The position numbers and the translations under genes were made by a program. A stretch of DNA of 64,000 bases from Clostridiales bacterium. Its GTDB lineage: Bacteria; Bacillota; Clostridia; Peptostreptococcales; Acidaminobacteraceae. Location of the stretch: the NCBI GenBank assembly GCA_016933835.1, contig JAFGAC010000106.1, positions 21,826 to 85,825 of the forward strand, given 5' to 3'. This document shows, piece after piece, positions 51,201-58,571 of the stretch (its first letter is position 1; every line of letters starts with the position of its first letter). The notes beneath the pieces are model-generated. The model was given only the letters and a program-made list of their open reading frames with translations, ran no database searches and was not told where the DNA came from.

Positions 51201-53703
51201 CTTTATTTGGAGTGTAAATTTTTTTAAATATGAAAGTATCCAGCCATTCAATCAAAACAGGTAAAAAAACAAAAATAAATATGAGGAAAATCCAATTGAC
51301 TATGGGTTTAGGCAAAAAAGTAAATGCACCTATTAAAATGATAAAGAGACAAATAGAATTCAAACTGCGTCTCAGATTATCAAATATTTCCCATTTGTTC
51401 AAAATAGAAAGAGGATTTTCAATCCATTCTTCATTATAATTTTTGACTCTTGACGATAACCAGCCAATTAATTGCCAGTCTCCTCTGATCCAACGATGAA
51501 GTCTGAAGAGATAAGAAATGTATTTAGTCGGGTGTGTGTCAATAAAGCTGATATCAGATGTAAAAGCCGCTCTGATATGGCTTCCCTCAAGCAAATCATG
51601 GCTGAGGACTTTGTTCTGAGGGATTGCTTTATTGAGGATTTTTGAGAAAAGTTCTAAATTGTAGATGCCCTTTCCAAAAAAAATTCCGTCACTGAAAACA
51701 TCTTGATAAAGATCAGAAAAACCTTCGATATAGATACTCTGACCAGAGGAACGTGCATAAATTTGAGTAAATTTGGAAGTGCAAGAATGTTCAAGACCAA
51801 TGCAAACATGAGGTTGAATTATACCATATCCCTCTATAACGCGATTGCTTTTTTCATCATAAACAGCTTCATTAAGGGGATGAGCTATAGTCCCGATTAA
51901 TTTATAAGCTGAATCGATAGGAAGCTGTGTATCTTCATCCAAAGTGATAATATATTTAATTTTACCGACAAGTGGGGTAATATCACTTGACATTACAATG
52001 TGAGAAGTGTTTTTATCACCTGAAATCAAATTATTGAATTCAGTAAGTGAGCCACGTTTCCTTTCCCAGCATATCCATTTTTCCTGTTTTGCATTATACT
52101 GTCTTTTCCTTTGAAAATAATAGAAAATAGGAGTTGCCCTAGGGTACTTTTTATTGAGTGCTTTTACTTCATTAATAGCTACCTTAATTAAATTATTGTC
52201 GTATTTTTCAAATTCTGAATTGGCATCTGGAAATTCCCCTAGCAATGCAAAGTATAAATTATCAAATTTGTTTCCTAAATAATATTGTTCGATTTTTTCA
52301 AACATTTCCTTGACGTGTTCTTCTGATGTAATCAAAGTGGGGAAAACTGAGAAAGTTGATAAATCAGCTGGAATGCCTTTGCTTAAATCTAATTTCGGCA
52401 AAAATGCAGCTGGAAATATTTTCTGCAGAAAATAATTCAATAATTTAATAAAGACATCACTGATTGGAATAACAAAAAGCAAGGTCAGAAATGCAGAAGT
52501 CAAAATATCTATAGTCATTCTAAATATGTATCCGAACACAAATAATGAAATTAGTGTTGTAAATAGTGCAATTTCAAAGATATAAACGTGTGCTGAGTAT
52601 TCTACTTTAAAAAATTTCCTTTCTTTTAACCCAATACTTTCCAGTAATTCTTTCTTGCCGTTAGCTATAATATAATAACCAACATGATTCTTTTTTGGGA
52701 GATCGATGTTATTATTGGAAAGCTTGAGTGAAGTCATAGCAATCTTGGTTTCTGAAATGCCATACTTTTCTGCAAGTTTTTCCAATTTTTTGCGATAGTA
52801 ATTTCTAGAATGAAAATCCATCTGATTGTAAATTCCTGATGGATCATCTTTAAGCATATTTTCTACAACAGAAACATCTTCAAAAATTTTATGCCAGTTA
52901 AGCATGGAAATTTTATTTAATGAAGTAAATAGATTTCCAATAAATATATTTGATGATGATTGAGATATATGAGAAAATTCAATTGTCTTCTCAATATTTG
53001 TATTGAATTCTTTCAACTTTGTCTCCAAATAATCGAATGTTGAAAAAAACTTTTGTTGGTCATTATTTAATTTTCTGACAAGAGACTCTATAAAAACAGG
53101 AGATAAATCAGCTGTGTTTTCTAGAATTTCACTGACAGCTTTTAAAGTATTTTCAGGATTTTCTGAGTCAATCGCCTGTGCACTCAATTTTCCAAGCTGA
53201 AAAGTATGAATTTCTTTAGTGACAACAGCAATTTTTTCTATGACAGCAAGTGTTAACATGGTGCTGAAAGCCCATATTTCCGCAATTGAAAGTATTTTTA
53301 CATTTTGATAAGTTTTTAGAAAATCGATAATCGCATTTTCATCGAAATTGCCATTTGTCATTTTTATCAATTCTATAGCTAAAGGATAAATACGCGGATA
53401 TCCTTTAAAAACAGTATCAGTTAAAATTCCCAACTGCAATTTTTCTTTTCTTGATAGTGACAAACGCAAGTGATTGACTTGTTCTTCCACTTTATAAAAA
53501 TTGTCCAATATCCATACAGTACCTGGAACTAAGTCTTCATTCTCAGAAGCTATGTGTGATAATTCATTCGAGTAATTCACAATCAAAGTAAAATTTGATT
53601 CCATTCGTTGAAGCATGTTTTTAAGAGGGTAGTGAGCAAATTTGAAATTGCTTTCAAGCGCAAATTTCTCTATGTCTGATTTTAAATGAGTTGTAATCAA
53701 CAT
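45223..53703 (-). CDS. ndvB: Cyclic beta-1,2-glucan synthase (GT84-GH189-GH94)
   Basis: 2826 residues, the full length for NdvB/ChvB/Cgs proteins. In order: an N-terminal helical region; membrane helices near 380-430; the GT84 catalytic domain with DEDTQ (about 590), LLEGSHIR and HRWIRGDWQ (about 735); four more helices (about 760-960); a glycoamylase-like domain (about 1250-1540) with KPWGVSESSYYFFD, known in this enzyme type to close the ring (GH189); and two GH94-type beta sandwiches leading into a GH94 catalytic domain with GGGDWNDGMNEVG (about 2500) and GWSWYTGASGW. The enzyme polymerises UDP-glucose into beta-1,2-glucan, trims and cyclises it. ATG at 53703 with GGAG 9 nt upstream. No exporter or modifying gene is adjacent. 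Confidence 0.95.
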   Translation of the reverse strand: MLITTHLKSDIEKFALESNFKFAHYPLKNMLQRMESNFTLIVNYSNELSHIASENEDLVPGTVWILDNFYKVEEQVNHLRLSLSRKEKLQLGILTDTVFKGYPRIYPLAIELIKMTNGNFDENAIIDFLKTYQNVKILSIAEIWAFSTMLTLAVIEKIAVVTKEIHTFQLGKLSAQAIDSENPENTLKAVSEILENTADLSPVFIESLVRKLNNDQQKFFSTFDYLETKLKEFNTNIEKTIEFSHISQSSSNIFIGNLFTSLNKISMLNWHKIFEDVSVVENMLKDDPSGIYNQMDFHSRNYYRKKLEKLAEKYGISETKIAMTSLKLSNNNIDLPKKNHVGYYIIANGKKELLESIGLKERKFFKVEYSAHVYIFEIALFTTLISLFVFGYIFRMTIDILTSAFLTLLFVIPISDVFIKLLNYFLQKIFPAAFLPKLDLSKGIPADLSTFSVFPTLITSEEHVKEMFEKIEQYYLGNKFDNLYFALLGEFPDANSEFEKYDNNLIKVAINEVKALNKKYPRATPIFYYFQRKRQYNAKQEKWICWERKRGSLTEFNNLISGDKNTSHIVMSSDITPLVGKIKYIITLDEDTQLPIDSAYKLIGTIAHPLNEAVYDEKSNRVIEGYGIIQPHVCIGLEHSCTSKFTQIYARSSGQSIYIEGFSDLYQDVFSDGIFFGKGIYNLELFSKILNKAIPQNKVLSHDLLEGSHIRAAFTSDISFIDTHPTKYISYLFRLHRWIRGDWQLIGWLSSRVKNYNEEWIENPLSILNKWEIFDNLRRSLNSICLFIILIGAFTFLPKPIVNWIFLIFIFVFLPVLIEWLDTFIFKKIYTPNKEYKQIRKIKFNLKGTLQYTFLQLIFLPFEAAITLSAIAISLYRTIVTKKYMLEWTTAAIKEKETKYGLKYLFKQMKIIYFELLFFLLLVLWMRPENLIFAFLLALIWASSPYFAYLLDKTVEIHESSTTEEIDILRKDARHIWSYYEDLSTKSTHYLPPDNFQVYPPKGIAERTSPTNIGLGLLAIISARDMGFLSITRMIQMVNRMLLSIDKMEKWEGHLYNWYSTKNLSVLRPRYVSSVDSGNLVGYLMVLKESLIEYKNKPVIDDDIVQGLRETCELTQGINKPLLNLIDDFGSITGKTADEWIDFLNNFIQLSKSCSKKTFETVSELIHEHHMYFTLFEYKDEIGLSQKPEFLMIRNKIGSLRMDMTLIEVKAFYVNILMDIKQKKRNPEYDAHCINLLENKIKSIICNFEDILRNLDRMAHIIDRLVSNTKFDKLFDFNKNLFSIGYDCENNQLTNSYYDLIASESRITSLIAILTKQVPADHWYKLSRTYTLYNKHRSLASWSGTMFEYFMPSLIMKTYPYSIFDETYHSVITSQKNYGKLKNKPWGVSESSYYFFDLDLNYQYKAFGVPNIGFKRGLINDYVVSPYSSYFALNFDKKSSLDNLDKLRNEGAEGIYGLYEAIDYTRERIGNSVDKKIVQSYMAHHLGMSLLSINNFLNDNIMQKRFHANPLVKMGELFLQEKLPYRISIIKELKEKERKIVEFKSHEIVFTCIHSEKFDVIPHCHIISNKNYNVMIANNGIGYSQYQNKMITRFRSELDNRYYGYTFYFKNIEDGSRWSIGNSPIQSDFKDYEVRFSLNKAEIVREDHQISTHMDIWVSPEDNVEMRKITLLNKKNIPVSIEITSFAELVLNMQDADLAHPAFNNLFISTEFDKETQSLIAVRKPRDPKENETYVFMSIAYDGKDFGSIQYETNRNTFIGRGRNLSNPIALDKLLDNTEGVVLEPILSLRKCIQIDPHQKVEITFEMGVSESRSKIIELIAKYKNTYVIKDQLDLSAIQSQVEMTYLDIDTEEINIYQNMISQLIYINPNREKYNEIIRKNNLNQCELWKYGISGDVPIILISIKTLEHKEALWTLIKGKEYWKLKGLPVNLVILNNEEISYYKNLEEEITDMISKKFGYHSEPKSIGVFVLNNFQISDSDRNLLYASANVIIDCELENLFHQTKIKPVIRKYAEHNYKKYALKNIPRESIIRQLKYFNGYGGFCEETHEYIIKLENNIVTPLPWINVISNDDFGCIISENGGGYTWSENSNENKLTPWLNDTIFNNPQEVVFLRDETYGELWSLTPDPLGKDINYEIHHGKGYTKFISQALNLDLNMTVFVPLKNPVKIFHITIKNMSNETRNLSSFLYVNPVLGTHPEKTKKYIITEMNDNETLKIINPYNYQYPNRVMYLSSSEILLSYTGNKAEFSFNNLLHMDAFKDQVGGGFDPCGCLQISLTLKAMEEKEFIFTIGQEQFDDEMRRNVKYYRKIENVKVEFEKVQNYWKTLLNTIQIQTPDNKFDVMINGWLPYQTIACRIKARSAFYQTGGAFGYRDQLQDALNMILIDPELTKRQILLHAAHQFPEGDVLHWWHPGVTEKGIRTRFSDDLLWLPYVVSEYLTVTEDYQILDQKISYVTGDLLEENENETYFTPGVTSYKETLYLHCIRAIEKAMRYGVHGIPLMGGGDWNDGMNEVGIKGKGESIWLGWFLGYIVKQFIKVCEYKNDSIKKNELSNQLHSIVSSIEKNGWDGSWYKRAYYDDGTPLGSIVNSECMIDSLPQSWAVISGLADKERMLTAMNSVRNHLILKDKGMILLFTPPFDKSEHNPGYIKSYAKGLRENGGQYTHASAWVIYAYALLGEGSKAFELYQMLNPVNHTRSIFRANHYKVEPYAISADVYNVAPHIGRGGWSWYTGASGWMYRVAMDSILGIKRRGDKLMIEPCIPNTWQSYTVKYRFNDTFYNIEIINEGGLSTGTIRYVLDGQDIETKEIEMVNDHIVHNIKAYLE

Positions 53704-53846
53704 TAATATCAGCTCCGATTTTTCAAATATATAACTTTTTTATACCCTTTAAATGTTGAAATTACTCGATTGTAAGAATTACAAGAATAAATTATTATCT
53801 ATCGATAAAAGATACTGATAAGAAAAATTAATCATATGTAAAAAGC
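53704..53846 (-). other. Upstream region of the glucan synthase gene
   Basis: 143 nt, AT-rich, with the GGAG site of the synthase at its low end. No clean sigma-A promoter could be assigned and no gene is present; transcription may begin anywhere in this stretch. Confidence 0.4.
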
Positions 53847-53878
53847 AAAAAAAAAGAGAAGACAAAATTTGTCTTCTC
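53847..53878 (-). terminator. Terminator of the DUF5320-DUF134 operon
   Basis: On the minus strand GAGAAGACAAA/TTTGTCTTCTC (11 bp) followed by nine T's; overlaps the last codons of the DUF134 gene. Confidence 0.9.
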
Positions 53879-54212
53879 ACCATTTTCCATGTCTTCGCTG
53901 ATGGCCATTTCCCATTGGCATTATTGGTTCTTGATTTTCAATAACCAACCGTTTGCCGTTAATCAGACTATCTGCTACTTTTTTTCTAGCATCTTTATAA
54001 ATTCGTTGTAAAGTTGTTCTTCCGATATTCATCTCATCAGCACAAGCTTGTTGATCATAATTCTCAAGATCCATCAAACGCAGACTTTCAACTTCTTCAA
54101 TTTTCAATATAATGACATCTTCATGATATTTTTGTCCCATCGGTCCAAATTCAATAAATTCAGGATTGAATCCAATGTTTCTTCGTTTTCTTGGTCTAGG
54201 AATTACAATCAC
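53877..54212 (-). CDS. DUF134 (UPF0251) family DNA-binding protein
   Basis: 111 residues. Family landmarks: PRPRKRRNIGFNPEFIEFGP, ILKIEEVESLRLMDLENY, QQACADEMNIGRTTLQRIY (helix-turn-helix) and ARKKVADSLINGKRLVIE. Predicted DNA-binding protein, function untested as far as I know. The start must lie between the stop of DUF5320 (54222) and codon 10: the only usual codon is GTG at 54212, but GAGGG is only 1-2 nt before it, so initiation may be coupled to the upstream gene or use a rare codon. It is the obvious candidate to bind the palindromes upstream of the operon. Confidence 0.82.
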   Translation of the reverse strand: MIVIPRPRKRRNIGFNPEFIEFGPMGQKYHEDVIILKIEEVESLRLMDLENYDQQACADEMNIGRTTLQRIYKDARKKVADSLINGKRLVIENQEPIMPMGNGHQRRHGKW

Positions 54213-54221
54213 ACCCTCGGA

Positions 54222-54479
54222 TTACTTATTCTTTACAATGTTTTCTAATTCAGCAATTCTATTCTTTAATGATTGTACTTCATTGTTATTAGTTTCGTCA
54301 ACAGCATAACCTCTTCCGAAACCTAGAATACCTCTTCCAGAACCGAATCTGCTGTTTCCTCTTCCACGTCCAAATCCAAAGAATGTTCCTCTTTCAGTTG
54401 TGCCATCTGCACATTGTCCCATTCTTCTTCCTGTCATTGGACCTTGTCCTGCTGGTCCTCTTCTATCTCCTGCTGGCAT
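54222..54479 (-). CDS. DUF5320 family Gly/Arg-rich small protein
   Basis: 85 residues. MPAGDRRGPAGQGPMTGRRM at the N-terminus is the DUF5320 mark; then a glycine/arginine/phenylalanine-rich middle (FGFGRGRGNSRFGSGRG) and a C-terminal coiled coil (NNEVQSLKNRIAELENIV). DUF5320 genes are often next to DUF134 and dinitrogenase iron-molybdenum cofactor-like genes in anaerobes; the function is unknown. Here it is first in a two-gene operon with DUF134. AGGAGG precedes the ATG. Confidence 0.8.
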   Translation of the reverse strand: MPAGDRRGPAGQGPMTGRRMGQCADGTTERGTFFGFGRGRGNSRFGSGRGILGFGRGYAVDETNNNEVQSLKNRIAELENIVKNK

Positions 54480-54781
54480 AATGATACCTCCTATTTATTA
54501 TTTAGTTATTGACATATGTCACTTACAATATTAGTATAACATGTTATGGACATATGTCAACAATAAAACAAATATTTTTCAGAGTAAATATTTATCTTAA
54601 TTTTATATATGCAAAGTTCTTTTATAGATGCCAATTTTTTTATATTAAAGTAACAAAAAACTAATTAGTAATATAATGGATAATTAATACTCATCTATGA
54701 TATGATTGGTTCAAGATATAATTGTTGCATAGATAGATAGATGATGTATGTTTTATCTATATAATAAAGGTGGGTGATTTA
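54480..54781. promoter_or_regulatory. Divergent control region of DUF5320-DUF134 and the WYL regulator
   Basis: 302 nt without a gene. On the minus side a promoter TTGACA, 16 nt, TATACT is embraced by two GACATATGTC palindromes. On the plus side AT-rich DNA carries TATAAT-like boxes (near 54675 and 54759) and an inverted ATAGAT...ATCTAT sequence (54730-54761) before the WYL gene; no -35 box is convincing there. Confidence 0.6.
54511..54558 (-). promoter_or_regulatory. Promoter with twin palindromic operators (TGACATATGTCA)
   Basis: Two copies of the perfect palindrome GACATATGTC, at 54511-54520 (extended to 12 bp, TGACATATGTCA) and 54549-54558. On the minus strand the distal copy contains part of the -35 box (TTGACA) and the proximal copy falls just after the predicted transcription start; TATACT lies between. 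A dimer bound at both would shut the promoter. Confidence 0.65.
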
Positions 54782-55762
54782 GTGAATCGTACAGCTTTAT
54801 CAATCAATATGCTTTTACTTTTAAAGACTAGAGGAAAAATGAAAAAGAAAGAAATTGCAGATGCATTGGAAACCAATCAAAGAAATATAATAGAATTTAA
54901 AAGGGAACTTGAAACTGCTGGATACTGTATCGGGTATGAAAATGGTCGTTATGGAGGCTATTTTTTAATGGATCGTGCAATTCTTCCTGTTTCAAATTTG
55001 ACAGTCAATGAGAAGAACGCATTGAAGCGATTTGATGAATATACAGATTATAATAAAGATTTTCTGCTTTATAAGGATTTGAAATCAGCGTTGCTTAAGA
55101 CGATTGTCGCCAATGAAGTCATGAATGAGAATTATGAAGTATTGCAAGTTGTGAAAAAATTCCCCCTTGCGAAAGATCCAAAAGAATTGCAGGATATTTA
55201 TCTAAAAGTTCATACTGCTATCATCAATCGGCAGAAACTTAAAATAATTTATCATTCTTTCAGTTCAGAAAATAAAAACGAAAGAGTCATTCATCCATAT
55301 GAAATGTTTCAATACAATGATTCGTGGTATATGGTAGGAAGGCAGGAAGAATCGGAAGAACTTCGAAGTTTCAAACTGGCACGGATTTCTGAAATCGATA
55401 TTATGGATAGAAAGTTTCTTGTAGATAAAAATTTTGATATTTCAGATTATATCAATGATTTTGGCATCGAAATAAAAGGGCAGACACAACGTATTAAACT
55501 GAAAATATTTAAACCTTATATCAGTGTCGTCTCAGAGATAATCATAGGAGAAAATCAGCTGATAACTAATCATGGAGATCATATAGAGTTGGAAGTTACT
55601 ATTAAGGGCGATTTTATTGTCAAACAATTTATCTTAGGTATGGGAAGCGGATGTGAAGTTTTAGAACCTCTAGCTTTAAGAGAAAGTATGATTCAAGAAA
55701 TTAATAGAACTAGGGGAATTTACAGTGATGATGTGATTGATAAAAACACATTGGAAATATGA
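54782..55762 (+). CDS. HTH-WYL transcriptional regulator
   Basis: 326 residues. N-terminal helix-turn-helix (MLLLLKTRGKMKKKEIADAL, then NQRNIIEFKRELETAGY), a linker, then a WYL domain (about 135-215): LKIIYHSFSSENKNERVIHP, YEMFQYNDSWYMVGRQE, LRSFKLARISEI, ending in a WCX-like C-terminal domain (IKLKIFKPYISVVSE). WYL regulators sense ligands, sometimes nucleic acids. GGTGG lies 8 nt before the GTG at 54782, which I prefer to the GTG at 54770. Divergent from DUF5320-DUF134, possibly regulating it; no defence genes are near. Confidence 0.87.
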   Translation: MNRTALSINMLLLLKTRGKMKKKEIADALETNQRNIIEFKRELETAGYCIGYENGRYGGYFLMDRAILPVSNLTVNEKNALKRFDEYTDYNKDFLLYKDLKSALLKTIVANEVMNENYEVLQVVKKFPLAKDPKELQDIYLKVHTAIINRQKLKIIYHSFSSENKNERVIHPYEMFQYNDSWYMVGRQEESEELRSFKLARISEIDIMDRKFLVDKNFDISDYINDFGIEIKGQTQRIKLKIFKPYISVVSEIIIGENQLITNHGDHIELEVTIKGDFIVKQFILGMGSGCEVLEPLALRESMIQEINRTRGIYSDDVIDKNTLEI

Positions 55763-55781
55763 TTTTAATTGAAATAAAATA

Positions 55782-55822
55782 AAAGTAACTCCCTTGACCT
55801 ATTATGTCATGGGAGTTACTTT
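55782..55822. terminator. Bidirectional terminator between WYL and pentapeptide genes
   Basis: Perfect 12-bp arms AAAGTAACTCCC/GGGAGTTACTTT with an inner TGAC/GTCA pair. On the minus strand it is followed by TTTATTTTATTT, so it fits best as terminator of the pentapeptide-repeat gene. Confidence 0.75.
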
Positions 55823-55872
55823 GTAGTGATGAAAGTTCTCTGCTAATGTATCAATCGATAAAATTAAAAAAT

Positions 55873-56538
55873 TCATTCTAAAGTATCTTTTATAATCAAA
55901 CCCAATAACTGAGATATACTGATAGCTTGTTGTGGAGAAACAATGGCACCTTTAAGATCTTCAGGATTGATGAATACAGCATCAATGTCACAATTGCTTA
56001 AATCGACGCCTGAAAGTTTGCTTCCCGCCATTTGTGAAGCGTGGAAGTCGACATTTTTAAAAAATGCACTGTGTAATTTGATGTTCTGGAAGTCAGAAAA
56101 GCGAAATTGAGATTCAATTATATGGATCTTTTTAAAGTGAGAGAAACACAAATTCGCATATTCAGCGCTGCATTGTTCAAATAAGACATCTTGAAAAGTA
56201 GAATCACTTAAATCCAAACCCGTCAATTTGCAATTCTTGAATTTGGTTCTGAAAAGAATAGATTTTCCTAATTTTACATTAGATAAATCACAATTTTCAA
56301 AGCAGACATCTTCTATGTCAGCTTTTGAAAAATCAACATTTGAAAAGGTTACATTTGAAAATTTGAGTTGTTTAAAGGCCATTTTTTCTATGGTCTGATT
56401 CGTGATATCACAGTCCCTTATCGCATTTCCATATAATAGACCTTCATCTTCAAATAGAATATCTAGAGGAGCGATGTCCATTAATTCATTGGGAATTTGT
56501 GGCTGTGTCAATTTAAAATGTTTTATTTTGGATTTCAT
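55873..56538 (-). CDS. Pentapeptide-repeat protein
   Basis: 221 residues. From about residue 45 to 185 the chain is a run of A(D/N)LxF-type repeats (NVTFSNVDFSKADIEDVCF, SNVKLGKSILFRTKFKNCKL, TGLDLSDSTFQDVLF), predicting a right-handed beta helix. The C-terminus (FINPEDLKGAIVSPQQAIS) resembles that of several Bacillota members. Qnr and MfpA protect DNA gyrase with this fold, but no gyrase-protection loops can be confirmed by eye. The Met at 56538 has GAGGG upstream; an earlier ATG at 56550 precedes that site. Confidence 0.82.
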   Translation of the reverse strand: MKSKIKHFKLTQPQIPNELMDIAPLDILFEDEGLLYGNAIRDCDITNQTIEKMAFKQLKFSNVTFSNVDFSKADIEDVCFENCDLSNVKLGKSILFRTKFKNCKLTGLDLSDSTFQDVLFEQCSAEYANLCFSHFKKIHIIESQFRFSDFQNIKLHSAFFKNVDFHASQMAGSKLSGVDLSNCDIDAVFINPEDLKGAIVSPQQAISISQLLGLIIKDTLE

Positions 56539-56679
56539 ATTTACCCTCATTTACTTAATAAGTTTATTGTGTTCTTGATTTAGTATAACATGGAAGGAAA
56601 CTGGGAATTCAGAAAAACATAAAAAATTAACAAATTCAATATAAACAATCGGTAATATTTAAGATGGACTGAGAACAAA

Positions 56680-57318
56680 TCATGAAATGATATATTTATA
56701 GATCATAATAAAATGACTAAGGCTTCCAAATAGAATGAATATATGGAAGATTTCGTGAAAACCAAATTTCCATATTTTTATTTTTTTTGACTTTGTGCCG
56801 TAAATCACAGCACCGATAGAATAGGAAAGACCACCTATAATCAATAAAAAGATTGCAGTATGTGGAAGTGCTTTATACAGTGGAAATAAGACAAATAGTG
56901 CCGCCCAACCTAATCCAAGATAGAAACTTGTGTATAGCCATCTAGGTGCATTCAACCAAAATATTTTCATGATACTGCCTGTAATGGCCAGGGACCAGAT
57001 AACGGATATGAAAATATAACCGATTTTTCCTTTAAGTGTTATAAGGCAAATAGGTGTATATGAAGCAGCTATAAGAAAATAAATCATGATATGATCAAGT
57101 TTTCTATATAAAAGTAAATTTTTATAGACACCATGGTAAATAGATGATGTCAAATACAAACTGATAAGACCCATTGAAAATATAATTGATGACAATATTT
57201 TAATGGCATCTCGTGATTCAACAGATACTTTCAGCAGTAGGATCAGACCTATGATTGATAAAATAGCACCGATAAAATGAGTGATAGAATTGATTGGTTC
57301 TCTGATGGTTAGTTTCAT
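56680..57318 (-). CDS. Hemolysin III (YqfA/PAQR) family membrane protein
   Basis: 212 residues, seven helices. Conserved PAQR/HlyIII residues: EPINSITHFIGAIL, SSIYHG, KLDHIMIYFLIAASYTP and FGFHEIFHIFIL, giving the three His and the Ser/Asp of the zinc site known in adiponectin-receptor-like hydrolases. The name comes from a Bacillus cereus hemolysin; most bacterial members act in membrane lipid homeostasis or are uncharacterised. AGGAGG precedes the ATG. Own promoter and palindromic leader. Confidence 0.88.
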   Translation of the reverse strand: MKLTIREPINSITHFIGAILSIIGLILLLKVSVESRDAIKILSSIIFSMGLISLYLTSSIYHGVYKNLLLYRKLDHIMIYFLIAASYTPICLITLKGKIGYIFISVIWSLAITGSIMKIFWLNAPRWLYTSFYLGLGWAALFVLFPLYKALPHTAIFLLIIGGLSYSIGAVIYGTKSKKIKIWKFGFHEIFHIFILFGSLSHFIMIYKYIIS

Positions 57319-57333
57319 GACATCCTCCTCATA

Positions 57334-57348
57334 TAGTATTTATTACTA
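57334..57348. promoter_or_regulatory. Palindrome TAGTATTTATTACTA in the hemolysin III leader
   Basis: Lies just after the predicted transcription start of the hemolysin III gene. It equals the palindrome at 60673-60687 at 14 of 15 positions. Confidence 0.55.
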
Positions 57349-57360
57349 TGTTACACATTT

Positions 57361-57389
57361 ATGATAAGCCTGTACAATAACTAAGTCAA
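57361..57389 (-). promoter_or_regulatory. Sigma-A-type promoter of the hemolysin III gene
   Basis: On the minus strand TTGACT (57389-57384), 17 nt, TATCAT (57366-57361). Confidence 0.65.
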
Positions 57390-57426
57390 TAGAATATTTT
57401 ATTTTTGCAAAAATTACATGCATAAA

Positions 57427-57449
57427 AAAACGACCATAGGGGTCGTTTT
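57427..57449 (-). terminator. Terminator of the ABC exporter operon
   Basis: Minus strand AAAACGACC/GGTCGTTTT stem, loop CCTAT, then T's; four nt after the permease stop. Confidence 0.88.
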
Positions 57450-57452
57450 AAT

Positions 57453-58571
57453 TCAATCCAATTTTTTTGTGAATTTGAAAGCTGTAACGCCAATCAAGAC
57501 TGTGATGATGACCAACATTGAAACTGTTGCATTCAAAAGATAAGAGATGCCAACACCTTTTAAAATGATGCCTCGCAATATCACTAAAAAGTGTGTGATT
57601 GGAAAGGTGATACTAATCCACTGAATGACCAGTGGCATGGATTCCCTCGGAAACATGAAACCGGACAAGAGAACACTCGGAAGCAAGAATGCCAAAGTGC
57701 CTTGTATAGCTTGCCCTTGATTTTTTGCAACTGTTGATATGAGCATCCCCATGGCCAAGGCGCCAACGAGAAATATAAAACCTAAAAGAATGAGTTCGAG
57801 CATGCTGCCTGCGACACTGACACCAAATATCCATCGACTTAAAAGCATGACAACCGCAAAATCGTAACTGCCTATGGCGATATACGGAATCAACTTGCCG
57901 ATAATTAGTTCAAGAGAGGTAACAGGAGTCATGATTAGTTGTTCGATTGTTCCGAGCTCCTTTTCTCTGACCATGGCTAAAGCGGTCAAGATGATAGTAA
58001 TGTTTTGAAGAATCAATCCTACAACGCCAGGTATGTTAAATTTGGCACTTTCCAATGTAGGATTGTACATTACCATTGGTTTTGCGCTAACACCAACTGG
58101 AGCTATAGATTTTGCATTGACTGTACTGTTGTAATGATTGGAAATCACCATGGCGTAGTTGACTGCTGTTCGAGCGATGGTCGGATCAGAACCGTCCACC
58201 AATATTTGAATTTCAGAAGATTCACCGCGGTTCAATTTTTTAGAGTAATCTGGCGGAATGATCAAACCTGTTTTTGCATCACCTTTTTTAATAGTATCTT
58301 CAACATCTTCTACTGAAAAACCTCTTGAGAAATCGTTGAAGTAATGTGAGTGTGTAAATGACGCGATCAAAGCTCTGCTTTGTTCAGTATTGTCACCATC
58401 ATAGATACTCAAATTGACATTGTTGACATCAGCATTGACTGCGAAACCGAAAATGAGCAACATCATGATTGGCAGAAAAAATGAAATGACAAGACTGGGC
58501 TTGTCGCGTTTTATATGAATAAATTCCTTTTTAGTAATGGTCCATACGCGATAAAGTTTGAATTTATTCAT
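57453..58571 (-). CDS. ABC-2 type exporter permease (YbhS/YhhJ-like)
   Basis: 372 residues. An N-terminal helix after KKEFIHIKRDKPSLVISFFL, a large extracytoplasmic domain (about 45-180) and five C-terminal helices with TALAMVREKELGTIEQLIMTP, the typical coupling loop of this family, and GFMFPRESMP. The start at 58571 (AGAGGTGA upstream) overlaps the ATPase gene by 8 nt. One permease gene only, so it probably works as a homodimer with the ATPase and the membrane fusion protein. Confidence 0.88.
   Translation of the reverse strand: MNKFKLYRVWTITKKEFIHIKRDKPSLVISFFLPIMMLLIFGFAVNADVNNVNLSIYDGDNTEQSRALIASFTHSHYFNDFSRGFSVEDVEDTIKKGDAKTGLIIPPDYSKKLNRGESSEIQILVDGSDPTIARTAVNYAMVISNHYNSTVNAKSIAPVGVSAKPMVMYNPTLESAKFNIPGVVGLILQNITIILTALAMVREKELGTIEQLIMTPVTSLELIIGKLIPYIAIGSYDFAVVMLLSRWIFGVSVAGSMLELILLGFIFLVGALAMGMLISTVAKNQGQAIQGTLAFLLPSVLLSGFMFPRESMPLVIQWISITFPITHFLVILRGIILKGVGISYLLNATVSMLVIITVLIGVTAFKFTKKLD

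Noticed and set aside
54782..55762. WYL regulator as a sign of a CRISPR or phage-defence locus
   Set aside because: No repeats, cas genes or defence effectors occur within the window on either side.
55782..55822. 12-bp perfect inverted repeat as a mobile MITE
   Set aside because: No flanking duplication and no second copy in the window; a shared terminator explains it.
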